A stretch of DNA of 64,000 bases from UBA5314 sp964635975 (GTDB taxonomy: Bacteria; Bacillota; Syntrophomonadia; Syntrophomonadales; Syntrophomonadaceae), in assembly GCA_964635975.1 (NCBI GenBank), contig CAZWPO010000014.1, positions 1-64,000 of the forward strand, read 5' to 3'. The notes under the pieces are model-generated. The model saw nothing but the letters and a program-made list of their open reading frames with translations. It did no database searches and was not told the origin of the DNA. Below, piece after piece: positions 42,904-50,702 of the stretch; the first letter of the stretch is position 1, and each line of letters opens with the position of its first letter. The translations under genes were made by a program, and so were the position numbers.

Positions 42904-44112
42904 GTGCAGAAAAATACCAGTATAGCAATTATTCTGAGCGCTTTCGTGATTGTAGCTTTGTTGGGCTATGTGTTATATAACCCGATCAAAAACAATCTGA
43001 AACTGGGAATGGATTTAAGAGGCGGGCTGCGCGTAGTATTGCAGGCCCAGGAATCTGAAGGCCAGGCTGTAACCAAGGATACCCTTGTAAAGGCAGTTGC
43101 TATTATGAAGGACCGTGTTGATGCGCTGGGAGTTAAAGAAACCAATGTTTATTCCCAGGGTACGGACCGGATAGTTATAGAGATGGCAGGGGAAACAGAT
43201 CCGGAAGCCGCCATCGATGTGCTTGGCAAGACAGCACAGCTGGAATTCAGGGATGAAAAGAATAAAGTTTTGGTCACAGGCGACCACTTGAGCAACGCAG
43301 CTGCCGGTGCACACCCTAGCGGCAACGGCACGTTCGTTGTAAACATCGAGTTCGACAAGGAAGGAGCCGAGCTTTTTGCCAAAGCCACTGCGGCCAATGT
43401 AGGAAAACCATTGGCAATCGTACTGGATAATGAGGTGATAAGCGCCCCCAGGGTCAACCAGGCCATAAGCGGTGGGGAAGCCTATATAGAGGGCAGCTTT
43501 GACGCTAAATCGGCTAATGATCTGGCGGTACTGCTCCGTTCAGGCGCTCTGCCAGTTAGCTTGAAGGTCATGGAAAAACGCACAGTCGGGCCTACACTGG
43601 GCGCTGATTCCCTGGATAAAAGCGTTAAAGCCGGCATTATAGGCTTGATAGCTATTCTGATATTTATGCTGGGTTATTATCGCTTGCCCGGCCTAGTCGC
43701 TGACTTGTCCATGGTCTTATACTCAATATTAGTAGTGGGGACTATGTATTTCCTGGGATCGGTATTCACTGTGCCTGGTATAGCCGGTTTTATTCTATCC
43801 ATAGGCATGGCGGTCGATGCGAATGTTATCATATATGAGAGGATTAAAGAAGAACTGAGATCCGGGAAGACGATTCACGCCGGTATTGACGCCGGCTTCA
43901 AAAGAGCATTCTGGACCATCTTCGATTCCAATATAACGACACTTATTACGGCTCTGATCCTCATGTATTTTGGAACCGGCGCCGTAAAAGGTTTTGCCAT
44001 CACCTTGACCATAGGGTTGGTTGCCAGCCTGTTGGTGGCGCTTACCTTTACCCGCTTCTTGCTGGCGGCTTTTGCTCATGTGACCGATAATAAAAAACTA
44101 TATGGGGTATAA
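42904..44112 (+). CDS. secD: Protein translocase subunit SecD
   Basis: 402 residues from GTG 42904 (AGGAGG 7 nt upstream). An N-terminal membrane helix, periplasmic P1/P4 domains with LGMDLRGGLRVVLQ and LDNEVISAPRVNQAISGG, then five C-terminal helices including FILSIGMAVDANVIIYERIKEEL. With SecF it uses the proton or sodium gradient to pull exported proteins. The P1 head is short, as in other Gram-positives. Confidence 0.96.
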   Translation: MQKNTSIAIILSAFVIVALLGYVLYNPIKNNLKLGMDLRGGLRVVLQAQESEGQAVTKDTLVKAVAIMKDRVDALGVKETNVYSQGTDRIVIEMAGETDPEAAIDVLGKTAQLEFRDEKNKVLVTGDHLSNAAAGAHPSGNGTFVVNIEFDKEGAELFAKATAANVGKPLAIVLDNEVISAPRVNQAISGGEAYIEGSFDAKSANDLAVLLRSGALPVSLKVMEKRTVGPTLGADSLDKSVKAGIIGLIAILIFMLGYYRLPGLVADLSMVLYSILVVGTMYFLGSVFTVPGIAGFILSIGMAVDANVIIYERIKEELRSGKTIHAGIDAGFKRAFWTIFDSNITTLITALILMYFGTGAVKGFAITLTIGLVASLLVALTFTRFLLAAFAHVTDNKKLYGV

Positions 44113-44124
44113 GGAGGGGAGCCA

Positions 44125-44970
44125 ATGAAGCTGATTGAGAAAAGGAATATATTTTATATCATTTCGATAATATTAGTCCTGGCCAGCCTTGTATCTCTGG
44201 CTACCCGCCAGCTCAATGCCGGGATCGATTTCAAGGGCGGATCTATAATGCAGTTCAAAATGGATCCAGCCGTTACTACAGCTGATGTGCGCGCTGCCCT
44301 TGAAGATATCCAACTGGGCAAGGAAGCCGAAATACAGCAGAGCGGGGAACAGTATATAATTCGCACCCCGGAACTCAGCCAGGAGCAGAGCAAACAAATA
44401 ACCAGCACATTACAAACTAGATTCCCAGGTACAGAATATCTTTCGGCCGAGACAGTTGGGGCAGTTATAGGCAAAGAACTCTGGCAGAAAGCTATCTGGG
44501 CTACAGCCCTGGGATGTCTCTTAATGCTTATCTATATATCCTTCCGCTTTGAGTGGAAATTCGGAATAGGTGCCATTGCTGCCGAACTGCATGACATTAT
44601 CATCGTTCTGGGAATATTCTCGTTTTTCCAGTGGGAAATCAATACCTCTTTTATTGCGGCGATCCTCACCGTGGTTGGATATTCGATAAATGACACCATC
44701 GTTATCTTCGATAGAATACGGGAGAACCTGCGCAGCAAGAAGAAAGAGGATTATGCGATCCTGGTTAACCGAAGTATCCTACAATCGTTGAACCGTTCCA
44801 TTAATACGGTTCTGACCTGTGTATTCGCACTCGTCGCCCTGCTCATTTTTGGCGGCGTTACCATAAAATATTTTGTGATAGCGATGTTAATCGGTTTTCT
44901 GGTAGGAGCTTATTCATCCATTTTTGTGGCCAGCCCGGTCTGGTATGAACTAAACGAAAAATTCCGCTAA
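44125..44970 (+). CDS. secF: Protein translocase subunit SecF
   Basis: 281 residues, six membrane segments; N-terminal AGIDFKGGSIMQF and late TVVGYSINDTIVIFDRIRENLR. It starts 12 nt after secD. The stop is followed by a strong hairpin that has been triplicated by two tandem insertion elements (45023-45401). Confidence 0.96.
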   Translation: MKLIEKRNIFYIISIILVLASLVSLATRQLNAGIDFKGGSIMQFKMDPAVTTADVRAALEDIQLGKEAEIQQSGEQYIIRTPELSQEQSKQITSTLQTRFPGTEYLSAETVGAVIGKELWQKAIWATALGCLLMLIYISFRFEWKFGIGAIAAELHDIIIVLGIFSFFQWEINTSFIAAILTVVGYSINDTIVIFDRIRENLRSKKKEDYAILVNRSILQSLNRSINTVLTCVFALVALLIFGGVTIKYFVIAMLIGFLVGAYSSIFVASPVWYELNEKFR

Positions 44971-45022
44971 GAATAGACTTATACCCAGCTATACGACCAG
45001 CACCGAAGGTGTTGAACAAAAA

Positions 45023-45401
45023 GAGGACTTCACATGCTGAAGTCCTCTCAGACTGTCAAAAAAGGCGACTAGCTGTGTCACTACACAAAGCCCGCTCGGT
45101 CACCGTATCCCATATACGGCTCAATCGCGGGCTTTATTTGTTCCTTGCTATTCACCTTTTTTGCTCGCTCTGCCAGGGTGTCAACTTCTTTGACACCCTG
45201 AGGACTTCACATGCTGAAGTCCTCTCAGACTGTCAAAAAAGGCGACTAGCTGTGTCACTACACAAAGCCCGCTCGGTCACCGTATCCCATATACGGCTCA
45301 ATCGCGGGCTTTATTTGTTCCTTGCTATTCACCTTTTTTGCTCGCTCTGCCAGGGTGTCAACTTCTTTGACACCCTGAGGACTTCACATGCTGAAGTCCT
45401 C
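45023..45401 (-). mobile_element. Two tandem 152-bp elements (copies II and III) between three identical terminator hairpins
   Basis: The hairpin GAGGACTTCA/TGAAGTCCTC (25 bp) occurs at 45023-45047, 45200-45224 and 45377-45401. Between them are two identical 152-bp units (45048-45199 and 45225-45376), a perfect 177-bp tandem repeat. In reverse complement each unit begins AGGGTGTCAAAGAAGTTGAC, like copy I at 35.5 kb, and ends TTTTTTGACAGTCTGA. Inner stem AAAGCCCGC/GCGGGCTTT with CCGTAT/ATACGG. Only the last hairpin is followed by TTTTT, i.e. the original secF terminator. Confidence 0.78.
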
Positions 45402-45407
45402 TTTTTA
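45377..45407 (+). terminator. Original secF terminator
   Basis: GAGGACTTCA/TGAAGTCCTC stem with a 5-nt loop followed by TTTTTATG; the A-run expected upstream (AAAAAGAGG) is retained only by the first hairpin copy at 45023. Confidence 0.88.
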
Positions 45408-45508
45408 TGCAATTGTTTCTCATGTATAGTGTATATCTCACCCGTATGTCGTTCACAAACGAGTTCTTAATGTTACAATAAACAAAATCCTTCTTGGGAG
45501 TGGGAGTA

Positions 45509-46816
45509 TTGCGTTTTTCCGGTACTATTAAAGTCAATCCGGCCGGGCACCTTGAAGTAGGAGGGGTGGATGTACTGGACCTGGTTAGAGAATTTGGAAC
45601 ACCTCTCTGGGTCATGGATGAGGATGGATTCAGGCAAAACTGCCGTGAGGTAAAAAATGCTTTTAATCAGCTGGGAGATTCACTGGTTGTTTACGCTAGC
45701 AAAACCCTGAGCAACCTGTCGCTTACCAAAATAGTAGAACAGGAAGGCTTAGGTTTGGATGTTGCCTCCGGAGGGGAGTTGTATACTGCTATTCAGGCTG
45801 GTTTTCCTTTGGAAAAGGTATATTTCCATGGTAATAATAAAAGCCGGTCCGAAATGGACATGGCTATTCGAGCTCAGGTAGGGCGAATTGTTGTCGACAA
45901 CTTCTATGAACTCCAGCAGCTTAACCGCCTTTGTGCCTGCAAAGGCAGCATGCAGGACATTTTACTTCGCATTACCCCTGGAGTTGAAGCACACACCCAT
46001 GATTTTATCAAGACCGGACAAATAGATTCAAAGTTTGGCTTTACCCTGGCGGACGGGCAGGCCGGTGAAGCAGTGGCAGCGGCCATTCAATGCCGCAATT
46101 TAAATGTGGTTGGTCTGCACTGCCACATAGGCTCACAGATATTTGAAATGGAATCATTTAAAGATGCCGCCTTACTAATGATGGATTTCCTTAATGGCCT
46201 TAAAAGAGATTATCAATTTGAAGCCCAGGAGCTTAACATGGGGGGAGGATTTGGGATATATTACTATCCTGGGGATAAACCTGCAGAAGCTGGTGAATGG
46301 GCTCAAGCTGTTGTTGCGTCCGTCCAGGAAAAATGCCGGGAATATAACCTTGAAGTGCCGAGAATTATAGTTGAACCGGGAAGAGCTCTGGCGGGTCCAG
46401 CGGGCATTACTCTTTATACACTTGGATCTTATAAAGAAGTAAAGGGTGTGAGAAAATATTTTGCGGTGGACGGAGGAATGGCTGACAATCCGCGACCCGC
46501 TTTGTACGGATCAAAGTATCAGGCCTTACTTGCTAACAAGGCTGGTATTGATCCTCAAGAAGTCGTTTCTATAGCGGGAAAGTGCTGCGAAAGCGGAGAT
46601 GTGTTAATATGGGATGCATACTTGCCTGTAGTAGAGCCGGGAGACATACTGGCTGTACTGGCCACGGGCGCTTATAATTATGCCATGTCAATGAATTACA
46701 ACCGTCTGCCCAGACCTGCAATGGTGCTAGTAAGAAACGGATCTGCCGAGCTTATTCTAAAAAGAGAGAGCTATGAGGATCTCATTCGCAATGACATATT
46801 ATTAGAACGACTTTAA
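45509..46816 (+). CDS. lysA: Diaminopimelate decarboxylase
   Basis: 435 residues from TTG 45509, with GGGAG 8 nt upstream; TTG 45494 would add five residues. PLP-binding Lys in VYASKTLSNLSL near 58, HCHIGSQIFE, GGGFGIYY, EPGRALAGPAGI and CCESGDVL near 355 with the catalytic Cys. It converts meso-diaminopimelate to lysine. It stands alone, after the tandem element and before a dispersed repeat. Confidence 0.96.
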   Translation: MRFSGTIKVNPAGHLEVGGVDVLDLVREFGTPLWVMDEDGFRQNCREVKNAFNQLGDSLVVYASKTLSNLSLTKIVEQEGLGLDVASGGELYTAIQAGFPLEKVYFHGNNKSRSEMDMAIRAQVGRIVVDNFYELQQLNRLCACKGSMQDILLRITPGVEAHTHDFIKTGQIDSKFGFTLADGQAGEAVAAAIQCRNLNVVGLHCHIGSQIFEMESFKDAALLMMDFLNGLKRDYQFEAQELNMGGGFGIYYYPGDKPAEAGEWAQAVVASVQEKCREYNLEVPRIIVEPGRALAGPAGITLYTLGSYKEVKGVRKYFAVDGGMADNPRPALYGSKYQALLANKAGIDPQEVVSIAGKCCESGDVLIWDAYLPVVEPGDILAVLATGAYNYAMSMNYNRLPRPAMVLVRNGSAELILKRESYEDLIRNDILLERL

Positions 46817-46838
46817 AACGGGAGAAACAAACAAGAAG

Positions 46839-46912
46839 CCCGTTCAATCCACCTTATTCGTTGAGCGAAGCGAACAAAGATCCTAGTGCCCGAAGGGTGC
46901 TTCGACTTTATT
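46839..46912. repeat. Dispersed intergenic repeat, copy B
   Basis: Starts CCCGTTCAATCCACCTTATT and runs through CTAGTGCCCGAAGGGTGCTT, matching 14042-14112. Its end, TTATTGCTCGCTC, resembles TTTTTTGCTCGCTCTG of the 152-bp element. CGAAGGGTGCTTCG could act as a weak terminator between the convergent lysA and permease genes. Confidence 0.6.
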
Positions 46913-46936
46913 GCTCGCTCTATGTTATTCTATACC

Positions 46937-48826
46937 TTATTTCTCCATACCCTTGGAGAGCCGGTAGGCTTTTAGATCGTCAAGATAAAAAGGAATGATC
47001 GAAACCACCACATTTCGTTTCTTGAGCATGGCATTGGCAATAAAAAGACTGGTATTATTATGCAGGGCCATCTCCCAGCGATGAGAGACAAAGAATTGCG
47101 GCAGCAGAACAGTGATAACGTCGCCCGGTTGAGAAGCGTGTTCTTCTGAATCGATATATTCGGTAAGCAGTTGAACAATTTCACGATAGGGAGAAAATTT
47201 GATGATTAAAGGTATATCCGTGTTGAGCAGAGCCCATTTGCGCCTTAGCTTGTCAGCGGCGCCTTCATATATTTCCACATGAAATGCTTCGACATTGGGA
47301 GTGATACTTCGAGCATAGCGCAGAGCCTTTACCACCATAGAGTTGAGACTATCAATGGGCACTATTACATGATGAGAGTAAGTAGTGGTAAAAGAAAGCT
47401 CGGGAAGGTATTCATTGGGAATATCCAATTGCTTCGCAACTGATCCATAGTGTTTTTTAATCTTAAGCATACCCAGGATGAGCAGGGGTACCACGACCGC
47501 AACGACCCAGGCACCTTCGGTGAATTTATTATATCCAACAATGACAACTGTAGTTAGAGTCGCTGAAGCTCCAAGACCGTTGACCAGGATTTTCAAACTC
47601 CATCCTGGAGAACGCTTCTTCCACCAGTGAACTACCATACCCATCTGTGAAAGCGTAAAAGAGGTAAACACGCCCACTGCATAGAGGGCAATTAGTTTGT
47701 GGGTATCGGCCTGGAAAATAATCACAAGGATAACGGCCATTAAAGTCAGCATGATGATGCCATTATTAAAATTTAAGCGGTGGCCACGCATGGAGAGCTG
47801 CCGGGGGGCGTAGCCGTCCTGGGCAATTATCGAGAGCAGGGTAGGGAACCCGGCAAAGGCTGTATTAGCAGCCATGGCTAGAATAATGGCCGTAGTGGCC
47901 GATATAATATAGAACATAGCGCTGCGTCCAAAAATGCTTTGAGTTAACTGAGCCAGGATAGTTATTTGGTCTTTAGGATATACCTGGTATAACTGGGCGA
48001 GATAAGCAACGCCGCCAAAACATACGATTATTGCACTGGCAAGCATTACATAAACAATTTTGGCATTTCTTTTTCGAGGTTCTTTAAAATGCGGAACGGC
48101 ATCAACAACTGCCTCAACTCCGGTCAAAGCAGCACAGCCGGATGCAAATGCTTTGAGCAGAAGAAAAATGGTTATTGCTTGTGTGCCAATATCAATATTG
48201 GAAGCGATATGGGCGGGGGCGTCAGTTACAATTGTACTTGAGTGTTTACCGATGCCTGCCACAATGAGTGCGACAATTGATAGAATAAAAGCATAGGTGG
48301 GAAAGCTGAAGATTCGCGATGACTCGCGTACACCTCTGATATTGCCAACAGTTAGAAGAAAAATGAATAAGACCGCAATCCAAACTCGCTCCGGGTATAG
48401 GCCGGGAAAAGCCGATGTAACTGCTGCGGTTCCGGCTGTGATACTTACCGCAACCGTAAGAGTATAATCCACCATTAATGAAGCCCCGGCAATCAGACCA
48501 AAAGTAGGTCCAAGATTTTCTTTCGTGACGATATATGCTCCGCCCCCGTTAGGGTAGGCATCTACTATGTGTCTGTAGGAAAATACCAGGATTAATAGAA
48601 GTGCAATTATGGTTAAGGAAACACGTGGCATCCAAAGAAACGAAGCAAGACCTACTACGGGATATAATACTAACATAATTTCTTCCGTAGCATAGGCAAC
48701 TGAAGATATGGAATCGCTGGCAAGTATGGGCATGCCCCAGAAGACACTTAACTTTTCATCACCCAGTTGGCTGCTGGCCATGCTCTTGCCAAAGATGAAC
48801 CTGCCCAAACGCCGCATTAACAACAA
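46937..48826 (-). CDS. APC-superfamily permease with C-terminal cytoplasmic domain
   Basis: 629 residues. About twelve membrane helices over residues 30-440 (GMPILASDSISSVAYATEEIM; GGAYIVTKENLGPTFGLIAGA), then a ~180-residue soluble domain (SHHVIVPIDSLNSMVVKALRYARSI) that resembles a universal-stress-type fold. Amino acid or K+ uptake is possible; substrate not predictable. The start is ambiguous within four codons (TTG TTG TTA ATG). Confidence 0.88.
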   Translation of the reverse strand: MLLMRRLGRFIFGKSMASSQLGDEKLSVFWGMPILASDSISSVAYATEEIMLVLYPVVGLASFLWMPRVSLTIIALLLILVFSYRHIVDAYPNGGGAYIVTKENLGPTFGLIAGASLMVDYTLTVAVSITAGTAAVTSAFPGLYPERVWIAVLFIFLLTVGNIRGVRESSRIFSFPTYAFILSIVALIVAGIGKHSSTIVTDAPAHIASNIDIGTQAITIFLLLKAFASGCAALTGVEAVVDAVPHFKEPRKRNAKIVYVMLASAIIVCFGGVAYLAQLYQVYPKDQITILAQLTQSIFGRSAMFYIISATTAIILAMAANTAFAGFPTLLSIIAQDGYAPRQLSMRGHRLNFNNGIIMLTLMAVILVIIFQADTHKLIALYAVGVFTSFTLSQMGMVVHWWKKRSPGWSLKILVNGLGASATLTTVVIVGYNKFTEGAWVVAVVVPLLILGMLKIKKHYGSVAKQLDIPNEYLPELSFTTTYSHHVIVPIDSLNSMVVKALRYARSITPNVEAFHVEIYEGAADKLRRKWALLNTDIPLIIKFSPYREIVQLLTEYIDSEEHASQPGDVITVLLPQFFVSHRWEMALHNNTSLFIANAMLKKRNVVVSIIPFYLDDLKAYRLSKGMEK

Positions 48827-49346
48827 CGTACCTTCTCTCTTTAGAAAAATGGGACCCCGGGTTTAGTTAAAGAATTCGATATTAAGCCAGGGGGCGGCTG
48901 ATTAAAAAGGACAAAACTTAGTAAATTATGGGGCACTGAAAATATTATAGCCTTCGTACGCTACTTGTAAAGAGTTATTTTATTGTCTCATCAAACAATG
49001 AGGTTTAATCAGCGTGGAAGATATATTATTCTTTGATAATGCGTGGAGTTAAACGAGATGCTTCACAATTTAGAAAGCCGGACCTTGCCTCCCGGCAGTG
49101 GAGGTGATTTATAATGCCTCAAGGATGTCAACAAGAAATCTTCAACGATACTGCAAGCTGCTGCACAAAACCAAGGGATTAATAAATGCTGATGAAAGCT
49201 GTCTTTAAACCCCAGAATATGTAAACAAATGTTAAAATATGCCGACAAATACCAGCGAGTATGAACATAAACATGAATATTATGGCAAAATTAAAAATAA
49301 ACAAAAGATTGCAAAACGATATTTAGAGACTTAAGGGGGGATTCTA
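48827..49346. other. Divergent intergenic region, permease / NUDIX
   Basis: 520 bp, AT-rich. A small hairpin (CTCAT/ATGAG) lies near 48986. A 22-codon ORF with a strong ribosome site is at 49114-49182. No other feature was recognised. Confidence 0.45.
49114..49182 (+). CDS. Possible 22-residue Cys-containing small protein
   Basis: ATG 49114 is preceded by GGAGGTGATTTATA, a near-perfect ribosome site. The peptide starts MPQGCQQEIF and ends in ASCCTKPRD, with three Cys. Length gives no statistical support; the ribosome site and Cys content are the only signs. It may be a leader, a peptide, or a gene remnant. Confidence 0.35.
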   Translation: MPQGCQQEIFNDTASCCTKPRD

Positions 49347-49751
49347 GTGAATGAGATCCATGTCGTTACTTGTTTCCTGCAATGGGAGGGTAAGGTGCTT
49401 CTATTTAAAAGAAGCGGGCAGGTTGGAACCTATCGACAAAAGTGGGCTGGCATCAGCGGTTATTTAGAAGAGCCAAAAACGCCCTTTCAGCAGGCGCTTA
49501 GTGAGATAGAAGAGGAAACCGGGTTATCCGCAAGTGACTGCGTTATTGCTGCAAAAGGAGAGCCGATAAAAATCATCGACCGGGAGATGGACAGAACCTG
49601 GGTGGTTCATCCTTTTCGATTCTTATTGCATGACGCTGGTGGAATTCAGCTGGATTGGGAACACAGCGAGTACAGATGGATCGAACCAGATAGTATGGCT
49701 GGATACGATACAGTCCCCGGTCTTTACGAGGCCTGGAGCAGAGTTAAATGA
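49347..49751 (+). CDS. NUDIX hydrolase
   Basis: 134 residues, GTG start with AAGGGGGG upstream. The Nudix box reads GYLEEPKTPFQQALSEIEEETGL: the metal-binding EIEEE core is present, but the usual first Glu is Lys and the Arg of REUXEE is Ser. Nudix enzymes cleave nucleoside diphosphate derivatives. It overlaps the eIF2B-like gene by 4 nt (ATGA), so the two are translationally coupled and probably work in one pathway. Confidence 0.88.
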   Translation: MNEIHVVTCFLQWEGKVLLFKRSGQVGTYRQKWAGISGYLEEPKTPFQQALSEIEEETGLSASDCVIAAKGEPIKIIDREMDRTWVVHPFRFLLHDAGGIQLDWEHSEYRWIEPDSMAGYDTVPGLYEAWSRVK

Positions 49752-50629
49752 ATAGTATATACACTCAAATCGAATTAATGAAAAATGATCGCCGTCTTGG
49801 TGCCAACCAGCTTCTCGTCCAGGCATTACAGATTCTTAAACAAGCTTCAATGGTATTGCCTGCATGCAGCGAAAAAGAGCTTTATGCCAAACTATTATCG
49901 ATATCCAATGACATAAAAAACAGCCGGCCCACCATGATAAATATTAAAAATGGAATGCTGTGCCTTGAAGGAATCCTGGAAGAAATCCTGAGCAAAAGCA
50001 GTGATTGTTATGAGATGCGAAAGTTGTCTGAGTACGGTATAAGCAAGATGCTCGAGTATCTTGAAGAGTGCAGTCAGGCACTTGCTGTAAATGGGGCCAG
50101 CCTGCTTAAAGATGGTATGACATTAATGACCTGCAGTTATAGTTCCAGTGTATTGCGGGCACTAACTCTTGCTCACCAAATGGGGATCAGTTTTACAGTA
50201 TTCGCAATGCTTTCAGAATATCAGGGACAATCATATGGGGTATCTCTGCTAAAGCAGTTAAAAATGCAAGGCATCCGCGGTACCCCGGTAACAGATTTAG
50301 ACATGGCCGACTATCTGATTAAAAGTGATAAGGTGATCATCGGCGCCGACGCATTATACATCGATGGATACATAGTTAACGGATTTCCCAGTCTGGAGTT
50401 GGTCGAGACAGCATATACAGTGTCACCGCAGATTCCAGTCTGGGCACTGATCGACGGTCTTAAGATAGCCGGAACAGATGAATCCATGACTGTTGAACCC
50501 GGATTTCAAAAAATACCACTTCACCTATTTACCGGAATAGTCAGCGAGCATGGAACCATACTGGATAATAAGGATTTGAAAAATTTAATGCTGTTAACGA
50601 GAAACCAGTGGAAAATTAATATTTCCTAA
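49748..50629 (+). CDS. eIF2B-alpha/R15P-isomerase-like protein
   Basis: 293 residues of the eIF2B-alpha/MtnA/ribose-1,5-bisphosphate isomerase superfamily. Helical N-terminal domain (1-115), then a Rossmann-like domain with MTCSYSSSV (Cys129) and IIGADALYIDGYIVNG (Asp201). These match in place the catalytic Cys and Asp of archaeal R15P isomerase. It is therefore more likely a sugar-phosphate isomerase than an initiation factor. With the coupled NUDIX gene a nucleotide or sugar-phosphate salvage step is inferred. No RuBisCO-like gene is in the window. Confidence 0.82.
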   Translation: MNSIYTQIELMKNDRRLGANQLLVQALQILKQASMVLPACSEKELYAKLLSISNDIKNSRPTMINIKNGMLCLEGILEEILSKSSDCYEMRKLSEYGISKMLEYLEECSQALAVNGASLLKDGMTLMTCSYSSSVLRALTLAHQMGISFTVFAMLSEYQGQSYGVSLLKQLKMQGIRGTPVTDLDMADYLIKSDKVIIGADALYIDGYIVNGFPSLELVETAYTVSPQIPVWALIDGLKIAGTDESMTVEPGFQKIPLHLFTGIVSEHGTILDNKDLKNLMLLTRNQWKINIS

Positions 50630-50702
50630 TACCTATCGCTTGACTCCGGGTTTTTATCGGCATATGTTATAATTCTTTTATCTGTACTTGGAGGAACTTG
50701 GA

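Noticed and set aside
45023..45401. Possible CRISPR array (regular repeats)
   Set aside because: The repeats are terminator hairpins separated by two identical 152-bp units, not variable 30-40 bp spacers, and no cas genes are nearby.
45009..45470. 153-residue ORF with internal protein repeats
   Set aside because: It is read through the two identical 177-bp DNA repeat units and their hairpins; the protein repeat is only the DNA repeat translated. No ribosome site and no family.
49748..50629. Translation initiation factor eIF2B subunit
   Set aside because: Catalytic Cys and Asp of the R15P-isomerase branch are present, and bacteria have no eIF2; an enzyme is more likely.
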